Part shown: positions 1-6,925 of the stretch, piece by piece | Layout of the letters: every line of letters starts with the position of its first letter | Numbering within the stretch: position 1 is the first letter of the stretch | Origin: Bacteroidaceae bacterium | GTDB taxonomy: Bacteria > Bacteroidota > Bacteroidia > Bacteroidales > Bacteroidaceae | Assembly: GCA_017503065.1 (NCBI GenBank) | Contig: JAFVTT010000036.1 | Coordinates: 1-18,715, forward strand | Length of the DNA: 18,715 nt | Reading direction: 5' to 3' | The notes under the pieces: generated by a model | The model's database searches: none | Told to the model about the DNA's origin: nothing | Seen by the model: the letters and a program-made list of their open reading frames with translations, nothing else | Made by a program: the position numbers and the translations under genes

Positions 1-1
1 C

Positions 2-163
2 GACTATCGCATCGAGTATGCCAAGCAACTGATGGTCAAGAATCCAGAGATGAAGGTAGGCAATGTGGGCACAGCCTCAGGCTTCTCGAGTGAGCAGACC
101 TTCTTCCGCATCTTCAAGCAGGCAACAGGTCAGACACCTGGAGACTGGCGGAGCAAGTTATAA
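2..163 (+). CDS. AraC-family transcriptional regulator, C-terminal fragment
   Basis: Only the last 53 codons lie in the window, ending at TAA 161-163. The peptide reads as the second helix-turn-helix of an AraC/XylS DNA-binding domain: RIEYAKQLM, then VGNVGTASGFSSEQTFFRIF and KQATGQTPGDWR. The pattern 'vA..vGF.s..yF.r.FKk..G.tP..yR' is the family signature. In Bacteroidales this domain occurs in stand-alone AraC proteins and at the end of hybrid two-component regulators; the missing N-terminus would decide which. The shared operator elements at 183-234 and 6580-6630 make it the natural candidate regulator of the secreted-protein genes that follow (inference). The stop codon lies only 19 bp before the first operator half-site. 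Confidence 0.9.
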   Translation, partial: DYRIEYAKQLMVKNPEMKVGNVGTASGFSSEQTFFRIFKQATGQTPGDWRSKL

Positions 164-182
164 CCACCCTGAAATCGGGCAT

Positions 183-234
183 TCGACTCACATTTTCTGC
201 ATTTGTGAGTCGATTTTCTTAATATATGAGTCTT
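183..234 (+). promoter_or_regulatory. Operator-like three-half-site element upstream of the 286-3686 unit
   Basis: TCGACTCACA (183-192) and TGTGAGTCGA (204-213) form a perfect 10-bp inverted repeat around an 11-nt spacer. A degenerate third half-site, TATGAGTCTT (225-234, 7 of 10 matches), starts exactly 21 bp after the second, i.e. two helical turns in direct orientation. This is the spacing at which AraC-type dimers are known to bind direct half-sites. The same layout with identical arms occurs at 6630-6580 on the - strand. Alternative: the inverted repeat is followed by TTTTCTT and could also act as a weak terminator for the upstream regulator gene, but that would not explain the matching copy in front of the lipoprotein gene. 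Confidence 0.75.
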
Positions 235-251
235 CGGACGAGTATTTTTCC

Positions 252-259
252 CATATTTG
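252..259 (+). promoter_or_regulatory. Probable -7 box for the 286-3686 unit
   Basis: CATATTTG matches the Bacteroidetes -7 consensus TAnnTTTG at five of six fixed positions. It begins 17 bp after the third operator half-site. No TTTG occurs at the expected -33 position, which is taken up by the half-site, as expected for an activator-dependent promoter. The start of transcription would fall near 264-267, leaving a leader of about 20 nt. Confidence 0.55.
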
Positions 260-285
260 CAAAATAATTAACCATTTTAACTATT

Positions 286-762
286 ATGTTTATGAAGAGA
301 CTTTTACTCCTAATGCTATTGGCCGGATCGTATATCACGATGCAGGCTGATCAGGTACAGACCCTGATCGTACAATTGAAAGACGGATCACAGACAGCCT
401 TCTTCCTCAAAGACAAGCCACAGGTAACGTTTGATGGCCCCAACCTCAAAGTGACTTCCAATGTGGGCGACACCTCTTTCGCCCTGAGCGACGTGCTGCG
501 ATTCACCTATGCCAAGAAAGACCCTACTGGCATCGATGAGATGGTGACCGACCCTACCGGCGTCGACTTTCAGGGCGACGTGCTCGTCATCAGCCAGCTG
601 AAGGCTAACAGCAGCGTGGGCATCTATGCCCTCGACGGCAAGCTGATACGCCAGCTGACCGCTCCGCATGCAGGCACCTATCGCCTGAACCTCTCTGAAC
701 TGCCCACAGGGCTGTATCTTGTAAAAGCCGATAACGTCACCTATAAGATTTTGAAACGATGA
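286..762 (+). CDS. Small exported protein with type IX secretion-like C-terminal sorting domain
   Basis: 158 residues (156 if the second ATG at 292, MKRLLLL, is used). A signal peptide covers about residues 1-21 (basic start, LLLLMLLAGSY core, cleavage near MQA-D). Residues 22-80 are a small beta-rich unit (VQLKDGSQTAFFLKDKP, then VTFDG, then FALSDVLRFTY) that resembles the N-terminus of the next protein. Residues about 92-158 fit a Por/type IX sorting domain: GVDFQGDVLVIS, GIYALDGKLIRQL, GTYRLNLSELPTGLYLVKA and a terminal ILKR. By family knowledge such a protein crosses the outer membrane through the type IX machinery and is anchored or released. Its stop overlaps the next start as ATGA, so the two are translationally coupled. 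Its function is unknown; the early part may be a binding or scaffold module. Confidence 0.85.
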   Translation: MFMKRLLLLMLLAGSYITMQADQVQTLIVQLKDGSQTAFFLKDKPQVTFDGPNLKVTSNVGDTSFALSDVLRFTYAKKDPTGIDEMVTDPTGVDFQGDVLVISQLKANSSVGIYALDGKLIRQLTAPHAGTYRLNLSELPTGLYLVKADNVTYKILKR

Positions 763-3686
763 AGACAAAAGCCACCTTATTATATTTGCTGACGCTGTTG
801 CTGACCGTTTTCAGCGTTCAGCCCGTCCAGGCACAGGCCGTACAGGATGCACTCTACATCTTCCGTAACGATGGTAAGTTCGATGCTTTCTTCTATGGCG
901 ACATCAAGCGTATAGAGTATTCCAAGATTGATACCCTCGGTGTAGAACAGCCCGACTATGTGGTTCAGGAAATCTATGCCCTCGACACCCTTTACCGCAT
1001 CCCGATATCAGCCATCGACTCTGTGGCCTTCGTCACACCCGAGACGAAGATCAAGGCCGACGTGTTCTGTCCAGACAAGTCGATAGCCGACTATATCACA
1101 GCCTCCGACTCCGTCGTATGGATACGCCTGGCCAAGAACACACCAGCCTCGCTCATACCCAAGGTCGGCGACAAGCTGTTCATTGAAGAATCGAGCAAAT
1201 ACCTTCCCAACGGCTTCGTAGGACTCGTGACGAAGGTTGACAACGGCAGCAACGGATATACCATTACCACTGGCGATCTGGAGCTGGTTGATATCTTCGA
1301 CCGCTTGGTAGCAAAGGCCGCAGCCTCTACCATGCCCGCTAAGTCGCGAACAAGGATGATCGATGGTACAGAGATGAACTACACTACAGAGACTCCCATC
1401 GACATCATCAACGAAAAGGGCGATTTTTCGCTGTCGGGATCGTACACGATGGGAAAATACGGCCCGTTAGAGATTACAGGCGACTTGTCGGGAAAACTTA
1501 AGTACCAACTGAAGTCACAGATGGAGATACGCGCCATCCTCTTTTTCGACGTCCTTTCAAAACCCATGATATACCAGTACGACCAGAAGATAAGAACCAT
1601 TAACAACTTCGACCTGGAACTCGAAGCTGCAGGATCGCTGTCGGGCGGTATCGATCTCCCTATCCAGAAATTCAGTGCGGCACTGTCCAAATTCTTCAAC
1701 GCCAATATTGAGGCTGGCCTTACCATGGGGGGGCAGTTCACTGCATTGAAGCTGGGACTCAAGGGCCACGCTAAAGGTGAAATCCATCAATTTCTCGTTC
1801 AGAAAGACGATAACTGGAATCCTCTCAGTACTATTGGACCAGTGCCCAACATTCTGACTAGTACAAAAAACACAAACTATGATATTGAATTCGATACCAA
1901 CATCGATGGTGGCTGGAGCTTCAATGCTGGTGCTTATGCACAAGTTAACATAGGAGTGTGCTATCCTTTCAAGAAGAATAAAGGTGCAGTCAAACCTGAG
2001 GATTTGGGCCCAGGTGTAGATATGAAAATGCGTGTAGATATTGGCGCCAAGCTGGAGTTTGATGCCCCTGTACTTGGTATCTACCCAGAAAAGATACTCA
2101 GCCCGCTAACCACCATCGACAGCTATAATAAGCTTAACGAGCACGGCTCTATCAGCACGGCGGGCTATGTAAAGGGGGCGCTTTCAGGGGAATTGGGGAA
2201 ATGGAAAATCAGCGCCGAGGATGGCCAGCGTAATGTAGAATTCCTTAAGAAAGAATTATATATCGTTCCAAACTTCACGGACTTCAAGGTAGAGCAGGAT
2301 CAGGAAGAACCCATACGTCCCTATCGCATACGCATGAGCTCTACTGCCGACCGCGACATATTCCTGGGGACGAAAATCGGCTTCGAAGTCTATGACGACG
2401 ATGACAAGCTGGTGGCCGACAGCCTCTGCAATTTCTATTTCAGAGAGGACGGCTACAAGAAGGACATCAGCGATGGGACCAACGGCTGCGTGTTCGAGCT
2501 CGATCCCGACAAAGAGAACGTAAGAACACTCCATGCCTATCCGATGGTACTTTACAAAAACAACCATCTGCTGGCAAAGGATCTCAGGTACGACTTTACA
2601 CTCGATCCTGCCCGCATCGACATTGCCAAGCGCGAAATCTCGACTGGCTCCGATCCGGCCTCAATGGAGATTGAGGTGATACCCAATATGGCAAATGTGG
2701 AGGTGAAGGCCGAAGCCGACTGGCTGAACAAGATATCACCAGCATGGCTGCCCCACAAGAACCAGCTCACCGTTTATTGGCCAGAACTGCCAGAAGATGT
2801 GAAAGACCGTCGAGGCGTGGTACGACTGATAGGTAAGTCAAAGAAAGGCGAGACGCTGGTAGAAGACAGTATCGTTGTCCACCAGTTCGTGCCTTACGTT
2901 GAGCTGACTCCCGATAAGCTCGAGTTCGATGCCAAGGGTGGCACCCAGACCGTCACCATAGGAAAGACCAACCTTACCAACCTCAAGGTCAGAGCCAACT
3001 CTGACGACATCAAGCTGAAGCTCGAGGGCAACACCATCACCGTCACCATGGATGAGAACAAGACCTCAGGTGTGCGCGGCGGAACCATCTATGTCGAAGG
3101 AAAAGACCCCGATGGCACAACGGGCGATTATGGAGTCATACTCGTCACCCAGAAAGCTGGCAGCGGCAGTCAAGGCAATTTCCTAACAGATTTTTATGAA
3201 TTATCCATGGGCTTAAACTTTCAAGGTATAGATAAGGCTTCAAATAAAATTTCGGCTGTGGGTGCTAACGTATATTTTAGTGAAGGAGAATTTACTGTAG
3301 AAGAAATTGGAGATCATATCTCTGTTAAAGGCTCTAAAACAAATGGTTACGGAAATAGAACAGTAACATGGGACGTTTCATTTATAACAGAAGGTGCAGC
3401 TTCTGCAACTAAAGTTAGGCCTTATGGCGACATCGTGAGTTATGTTATTTCTGAAACGGTAGTAACGTCAGACGGTAGTTTCAGTCGTTCCTTCAAGTTA
3501 GAGGGAAAGAAGATAGTTCAAGACTCAAGATACACATGGAGATTCAAAGATTTCACAGAAGAAAATATGAGTGAAAATACACTTCAATGGACTGAAACAG
3601 ACGAAAATGGTTCATATGCTTTTGAATTCAAGAATTCGACAGACTGGAATGGAGATGGACTTTGGTTCTCGCTTTGGCTAAAATAG
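759..3686 (+). CDS. Large exported BACON-domain protein
   Basis: 975 residues. Signal peptide about 1-26 (LLYLLTLLLTVFSVQPVQAQA). Residues 27-95 repeat the DGxxxAFF / IxY / YRIPISAIDSVAF pattern of the preceding small protein. Residues about 96-190 form a compact beta unit (VGDKLFIEES, NGFVGLVTKV, DLELVDIFDRL). Residues 200-500 are long and beta-rich with many Gly-hydrophobic alternations (LSGSYTMG, GGQFTALKLGLKGHAKG, GGWSFNAGAYAQVNIGV). A degenerate BACON-like unit lies at about 625-706 and a clear one at 712-800 (LTPDKLEFDAKGGTQTVTI ... VTQKAG). The C-terminal domain, 808-975, is encoded by distinctly AT-richer DNA and ends in WFSLWLK, with no type IX sorting signature. BACON domains are known from Bacteroidetes surface proteins and are thought to bind mucin or carbohydrate. 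No catalytic motif was recognised. It is probably secreted to the periplasm or surface, together with the product of the overlapping upstream gene. Confidence 0.85.
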   Translation: MKTKATLLYLLTLLLTVFSVQPVQAQAVQDALYIFRNDGKFDAFFYGDIKRIEYSKIDTLGVEQPDYVVQEIYALDTLYRIPISAIDSVAFVTPETKIKADVFCPDKSIADYITASDSVVWIRLAKNTPASLIPKVGDKLFIEESSKYLPNGFVGLVTKVDNGSNGYTITTGDLELVDIFDRLVAKAAASTMPAKSRTRMIDGTEMNYTTETPIDIINEKGDFSLSGSYTMGKYGPLEITGDLSGKLKYQLKSQMEIRAILFFDVLSKPMIYQYDQKIRTINNFDLELEAAGSLSGGIDLPIQKFSAALSKFFNANIEAGLTMGGQFTALKLGLKGHAKGEIHQFLVQKDDNWNPLSTIGPVPNILTSTKNTNYDIEFDTNIDGGWSFNAGAYAQVNIGVCYPFKKNKGAVKPEDLGPGVDMKMRVDIGAKLEFDAPVLGIYPEKILSPLTTIDSYNKLNEHGSISTAGYVKGALSGELGKWKISAEDGQRNVEFLKKELYIVPNFTDFKVEQDQEEPIRPYRIRMSSTADRDIFLGTKIGFEVYDDDDKLVADSLCNFYFREDGYKKDISDGTNGCVFELDPDKENVRTLHAYPMVLYKNNHLLAKDLRYDFTLDPARIDIAKREISTGSDPASMEIEVIPNMANVEVKAEADWLNKISPAWLPHKNQLTVYWPELPEDVKDRRGVVRLIGKSKKGETLVEDSIVVHQFVPYVELTPDKLEFDAKGGTQTVTIGKTNLTNLKVRANSDDIKLKLEGNTITVTMDENKTSGVRGGTIYVEGKDPDGTTGDYGVILVTQKAGSGSQGNFLTDFYELSMGLNFQGIDKASNKISAVGANVYFSEGEFTVEEIGDHISVKGSKTNGYGNRTVTWDVSFITEGAASATKVRPYGDIVSYVISETVVTSDGSFSRSFKLEGKKIVQDSRYTWRFKDFTEENMSENTLQWTETDENGSYAFEFKNSTDWNGDGLWFSLWLK

Positions 3687-3728
3687 AACTACAGGAATTC
3701 ATAGAATAACACAATAAAAGGACAGAAG

Positions 3729-3766
3729 GAGGGAGCTCAATTCATGAAGTGAACCCCCTCTTTTTT
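3729..3766 (+). terminator. Rho-independent terminator after the 759-3686 gene
   Basis: GAGGG (3729-3733) can pair with CCCTC (3756-3760), and the arm is followed at once by six T (3761-3766). The loop contains the small palindrome TTCATGAA. It lies 40 bp after the stop at 3686 and is positioned to end the + strand secreted-protein unit. Confidence 0.65.
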
Positions 3767-3784
3767 ATCGTATGCCTCAGACAC

Positions 3785-3928
3785 CTATCGCTGTATGAGA
3801 TAAATCACCCCGCTGTCAGCGCGGTCATCGTCAGCGGCGTATAGCGCGTCCGAAATAATACTCAGCACCTTGTCCACATCGAACAAGATGCTGGGTTTCT
3901 TCACTACCGAGGCCTCATACTCTCGGCG
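3785..3928 (-). pseudogene. Startless coding-like remnant (47 open codons) of unknown family
   Basis: On the - strand, from the TAA at 3931-3929 to the TAG at 3787-3785, one frame stays open and reads like a genuine protein tail: YEASVVKKPSILFDVDKVL, then SIISDALYAADDDRADSGVI and YLIQR. The alternation of hydrophobic and charged residues is far more protein-like than random intergenic sequence. No in-frame ATG is present; a GTG at the second V of 'ASVVKK' could start a 39-residue peptide. Part of the tail (DRADSGVIY) is coded by the 27-bp repeat that occurs again at 6698-6724 in the same frame, where it runs into TAA. It is most likely the 3' end of a lost or truncated gene. The family was not recognised. 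Confidence 0.45.
3800..3826 (-). repeat. 27-bp direct repeat, copy 1 (downstream side of lipoprotein gene)
   Basis: Identical over 27 bp to 6698-6724 and in the same orientation. It contains CGCTGTCAGCG, which can form a small hairpin. Read on the - strand it encodes DRADSGVIY inside the open remnant 3928-3785. Confidence 0.85.
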
Positions 3929-3940
3929 TTATATTATCTT

Positions 3941-6523
3941 TCATTCTGCCATCTTGATGTTTACTTTTACCTCATTTTCTTCATGATCTTTGAGACTAAG
4001 CGTATAAGAATAATCCTCTACGCTATTGTTGCCGCTACAAGAACCACTAAATCCAAATCCGCTTACTCCATTTACTTTTTTACCTGAGTAAATAAATTCT
4101 ATTTTACTTGCGTAACCTTTAAATGGTATATTGCTTGCCTTAAAATTCGTTTTATCTTCACCCCAAGATGAACTGCTACTATCCTTATAATAATTACGCA
4201 GATTCAAATCTACAGATTTTATTACCCAATTCTCATATACATCTGAGATATTTTCTATCTCAATTATAGCAGTTGCATCTTTTTCGCGCGTTATTGATGA
4301 TTCTTGTGATTTCTCATCAAAAGAGCATGAAATACGTACGTAGTTATTAGTCTCTTCTACAATTTCAATTTTATTAAGCGTTACGAAATAACTTGACAAA
4401 ATTGACCAATAATCATTTGTCACATCTTCATGTCCTGCCCACATGAAATGAACGTTGGGTTCTATACGGATACTCTCAATCGCAAGTTTAACATCACTTC
4501 CTTCTCCTGCCTTTTGCGTGATGGGAATAGCCTTGAAGGCTACTTGATCGAGAGATTCGAAATTTTGATAATCTGTTCCAAAGGCATAGATGACAGCCGT
4601 ACGGTCTTCCCCTGTCTCGTTAGGAGCTACCTTGACGGTAATCGTAGCATCGTCATTAGCAGTAGCTGTCAACCACGAATCATATTTCTCGTCAGAGGTG
4701 ACACCACAATATTTGTAGCTCTTGATGTCAACCTTTACAGTCTTCTCACCACCCTTAGCATCGAACAAAAGCGAGGTTGGGCTGACACCAATTGGTGTTA
4801 ACTCTGAAGTATAGGCATCCTGTGTGTACTTGAAAGTCTTTGTGATGGCTGGTTTGGCGTCGTTCTTATCCTTATAGCCTTCCAAGGTGAACGAGCCTTG
4901 ACGCTCCTTATCCTCAAGGTTAGCTTTGGCGTTGACTCTCACATGGACACCTCTGCCGGCGCTACCGTTGATCTCCAGCTGTACATCGCACCAGTCTAAC
5001 TTCTCCGTTCTGGTCAGTTTCACATATTTACAGTTGGTCAGCACAATGGCTGTTTCAGAGCCAGCTTTGCATTCGAGCGTGAAGTTCGAAGGATTCAGAT
5101 TGATATATGGCTCAATGCCGCCCTTGATGATAATATTGTTTGTGCCTTCCACGAGTGTGACCCGCTTTGTCAGACGTTGGCCATTCTTCTTAATGACCGT
5201 AATCATCTTAGTACCAGGCGTTGTGGCTAATGAAAAATGTCCGTCGTAAGTGGGTGTACCAACATGCACCTGACCTGTGTTTTCGTCAGTAATAAGGATC
5301 ATCTTTCCCTCAGAGGAGAAATCGGTCTCGATATTAAGGATGGCCAGATTGTCCTCCTTCGCCAACTTATCCTTCTTTTCCTCCGCTGCTTCTGGGTCGT
5401 CGCCAGCATCATCCTGATCTTCGGTACACTGTTTTACCACCCAGCTCAGCATTTCTTCTGCGACCTGATCAACCAGTTCCTTTTCGAGGCTATCATCGTC
5501 GCCAAAGGCATCACCAAGGGCAGTTTTGAGGTCGTCTTTTAAGTTATTGAGAATATGTTCATTCCAGCCTTTCCAATCGGGCTTACCCTGAACTGTTTTC
5601 AACATCAGTTTTAGCCTCGTGATTCTATTTTCGATAGCATCGCTCCACTCCATAATCTTAGATCCCCAGCCGCCTGCTAGCTTATCTACACCAGACAGAT
5701 AAAGATCTCCTGCTGCCACAGCCACCTTACTACTCACGCGATAGGCAGAATTTGCATATTCAGCCTTACCCGTGAAGGCAGCAGTTGCATAATCACCAAC
5801 AGCATTGTTTGGCTGGTCAGCCATCAATATGCCTTTATCTCGCCAGATATGACTGATATTTAATGCATAACTGGTCAACTCACCGTTATTCAACTTATTG
5901 AAGAAATCCTTCGCATCCTTCGCGCCTATCTTTTTGGCATACTCTGGTTCTTGAGAACAATAGAAGTCATAAAGCTGCTTCTGTGCGTCAGCATTACCAT
6001 AGGCATTGATTGAAAGGAGCACATCATTTACTTTTTCCTGCTCTTTTTTCGCCTCTGCTCGGCCCGTGAAGAGAATATCCCTGATATCTCCCAACCAACC
6101 ACGCGTAGCAGACAGTTTCATGACTCTGGTTTCGTCAAGCCGTCCCAGTGCAGCTTCATATTCTTCCTCCTTACCCAACATATCTGTAAGAAGCTTCATG
6201 GTTGGACCGACATCGGTCTTGGGACCAACACCACAGAAGGGTTTGTCTCCCTCACCGCCATTACTGAGCATCTTAACAAACTCCTGTCGCACGCGTTCCA
6301 TTTTAACAGAAAGATCTACCAATAAGTCCAGGTCGGCTTCCTTGACATCGTCATCGGTCACCCAGACATCAGGTTCTGGCACTTCGGTTATAACACCGCT
6401 GTCAGCATCGATGATCAATTCATCATTCGATTTTTCGCATGAGGCAAAGCCTAACAACAACATCATTAAGCCCATCATGCAAATGGTTTTCTTTTGAAAT
6501 CTTTTCATAATACTCATGGTCAT
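3941..6523 (-). CDS. BACON-domain surface lipoprotein
   Basis: 860 residues from the ATG at 6523; ATGs at 6517 and 6508 are also possible, and the last (MKRFQKK) gives the most typical signal peptide. A lipobox LGFASC places the lipidated Cys at residue 29 (24 from the later start), followed by EKSNDELIID, acidic as in exported surface lipoproteins. Residues about 50-360 are alpha-helical and charged, with no recognised family. About 365-390 is a hydrophilic D/E/K linker. About 392-470 is a small beta module (AILNIETDFSSEGKMILITD ... TLVEGTNNIII) resembling carboxypeptidase-regulatory-like or PEGA-type units. BACON domains lie at about 472-568 (NLNPSNFTLECKAGSETAI) and 575-672 (VSPTSLLFDAKGGEKTV ... 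ITQKAG). Residues 677-860 form a C-terminal domain coded by AT-rich DNA, unlike the C-terminus of the convergent 975-residue protein. It shares its promoter layout with the 286-3686 unit. Its function is unknown; a surface binding role is inferred. Confidence 0.85.
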   Translation of the reverse strand: MTMSIMKRFQKKTICMMGLMMLLLGFASCEKSNDELIIDADSGVITEVPEPDVWVTDDDVKEADLDLLVDLSVKMERVRQEFVKMLSNGGEGDKPFCGVGPKTDVGPTMKLLTDMLGKEEEYEAALGRLDETRVMKLSATRGWLGDIRDILFTGRAEAKKEQEKVNDVLLSINAYGNADAQKQLYDFYCSQEPEYAKKIGAKDAKDFFNKLNNGELTSYALNISHIWRDKGILMADQPNNAVGDYATAAFTGKAEYANSAYRVSSKVAVAAGDLYLSGVDKLAGGWGSKIMEWSDAIENRITRLKLMLKTVQGKPDWKGWNEHILNNLKDDLKTALGDAFGDDDSLEKELVDQVAEEMLSWVVKQCTEDQDDAGDDPEAAEEKKDKLAKEDNLAILNIETDFSSEGKMILITDENTGQVHVGTPTYDGHFSLATTPGTKMITVIKKNGQRLTKRVTLVEGTNNIIIKGGIEPYINLNPSNFTLECKAGSETAIVLTNCKYVKLTRTEKLDWCDVQLEINGSAGRGVHVRVNAKANLEDKERQGSFTLEGYKDKNDAKPAITKTFKYTQDAYTSELTPIGVSPTSLLFDAKGGEKTVKVDIKSYKYCGVTSDEKYDSWLTATANDDATITVKVAPNETGEDRTAVIYAFGTDYQNFESLDQVAFKAIPITQKAGEGSDVKLAIESIRIEPNVHFMWAGHEDVTNDYWSILSSYFVTLNKIEIVEETNNYVRISCSFDEKSQESSITREKDATAIIEIENISDVYENWVIKSVDLNLRNYYKDSSSSSWGEDKTNFKASNIPFKGYASKIEFIYSGKKVNGVSGFGFSGSCSGNNSVEDYSYTLSLKDHEENEVKVNIKMAE

Positions 6524-6554
6524 CTTTGGTTTTAATGATTAATCTTGATTGTCG

Positions 6555-6562
6555 TAAAAATA
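6555..6562 (-). promoter_or_regulatory. Probable -7 box for the lipoprotein gene
   Basis: Read on the - strand this is TATTTTTA, five of six fixed positions of TAnnTTTG. It starts exactly 17 bp after the promoter-proximal operator half-site, the same distance as in front of the 286 gene. Transcription would begin near 6548, giving a leader of about 25 nt to the ATG at 6523. Confidence 0.5.
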
Positions 6563-6579
6563 AGAAATAAAGAGATATA

Positions 6580-6630
6580 TCGACTCACAAATCATGAATT
6601 TCGACTCACAAATCATGAATTGTGAGTCGA
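6580..6630 (-). promoter_or_regulatory. Operator-like three-half-site element upstream of the lipoprotein gene
   Basis: Read on the - strand: TCGACTCACA (6630-6621), 10 nt, TGTGAGTCGA (6610-6601), 11 nt, TGTGAGTCGA (6589-6580), then 17 bp to the -7 box. The inverted repeat is perfect. The promoter-proximal part is also an exact 21-bp tandem direct repeat (6580-6600 and 6601-6621). Arm sequence and spacing match 183-234, so the same regulator probably acts at both promoters. Here the third half-site is perfect; at 225-234 it is degenerate, which may set relative strength (inference). Confidence 0.8.
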
Positions 6631-6697
6631 ATTTAACATTTCACCATGAAATCACGGAAAAGAAACACTCTCTGAGATGTGCCTGACTCCCGTTTTA

Positions 6698-6724
6698 ATA
6701 AATCACCCCGCTGTCAGCGCGGTC
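6698..6724 (-). repeat. 27-bp direct repeat, copy 2 (upstream side of lipoprotein gene)
   Basis: Exact copy of 3800-3826, 2.9 kb away in the same orientation, so that the two copies bracket the lipoprotein gene and its operator. On the - strand it reads DRADSGVIY followed directly by TAA, where copy 1 continues for LIQR and TAG. Confidence 0.85.
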
Positions 6725-6738
6725 TGGCAACTGGAAGG

Positions 6739-6861
6739 ATGCAAATGAGAAACCGGGCAGAAGAGGCGTTGAAGGATATTTTGTCAACACACTTCCCCGA
6801 CATAAGTCCCGAACTGGAAGACCAAATCATAAAGGAATTCAAAGAAAGGACACGCCTCTAA
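6739..6861 (+). CDS. Small hypothetical protein, 40 residues
   Basis: From the ATG at 6739 (or 6745) to TAA at 6859-6861: MQMRNRAEEALKDIL, then STHFPDISPELEDQIIKEFK. The peptide is charged and would form amphipathic helices, and the reading frame ends inside a perfect terminator-like stem, which supports a real transcript end. An open frame extends back to a GTG at 6679, but that part is merely the 27-bp repeat read in another frame. It may be a complete small protein or the surviving 3' end of a gene cut by the rearrangement that put the repeat here. No family was recognised and no clear promoter was seen. Confidence 0.4.
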   Translation: MQMRNRAEEALKDILSTHFPDISPELEDQIIKEFKERTRL

Positions 6862-6874
6862 TGGCGTGTCCTTT
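6845..6874. terminator. Perfect 12-bp stem-loop between convergent genes
   Basis: AAAGGACACGCC (6845-6856) pairs perfectly with GGCGTGTCCTTT (6863-6874) around a 6-nt loop. The stem includes the last codons and stop of the small gene ending at 6861. It sits between that gene and the oppositely oriented purT. The T-run is short on both strands, so a bidirectional terminator is probable rather than certain. Confidence 0.7.
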
Positions 6875-6925
6875 ACTTATTTATATAAGTTTTTATCTCA
6901 GCAAGATGCCCTACGAGATAAATCC

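Noticed and set aside
63..350. A + strand frame that overlaps the regulator end and the first secreted gene.
   Set aside because: It runs through the operator, promoter and a better-supported signal-peptide gene; its protein is low in coherent structure.
1727..1733. Run of seven G inside the 975-residue gene, a possible phase-variation tract.
   Set aside because: The frame is intact, the run codes for M-G-G in a sensible context, and seven G is short for contingency loci. One sequence cannot show length variation.
6890..6925. Third copy of the 27-bp repeat, because GAGATAAATCC near purT resembles GAGATAAATCA at 3797.
   Set aside because: Only about ten bases match and the GC-rich core of the repeat is missing.
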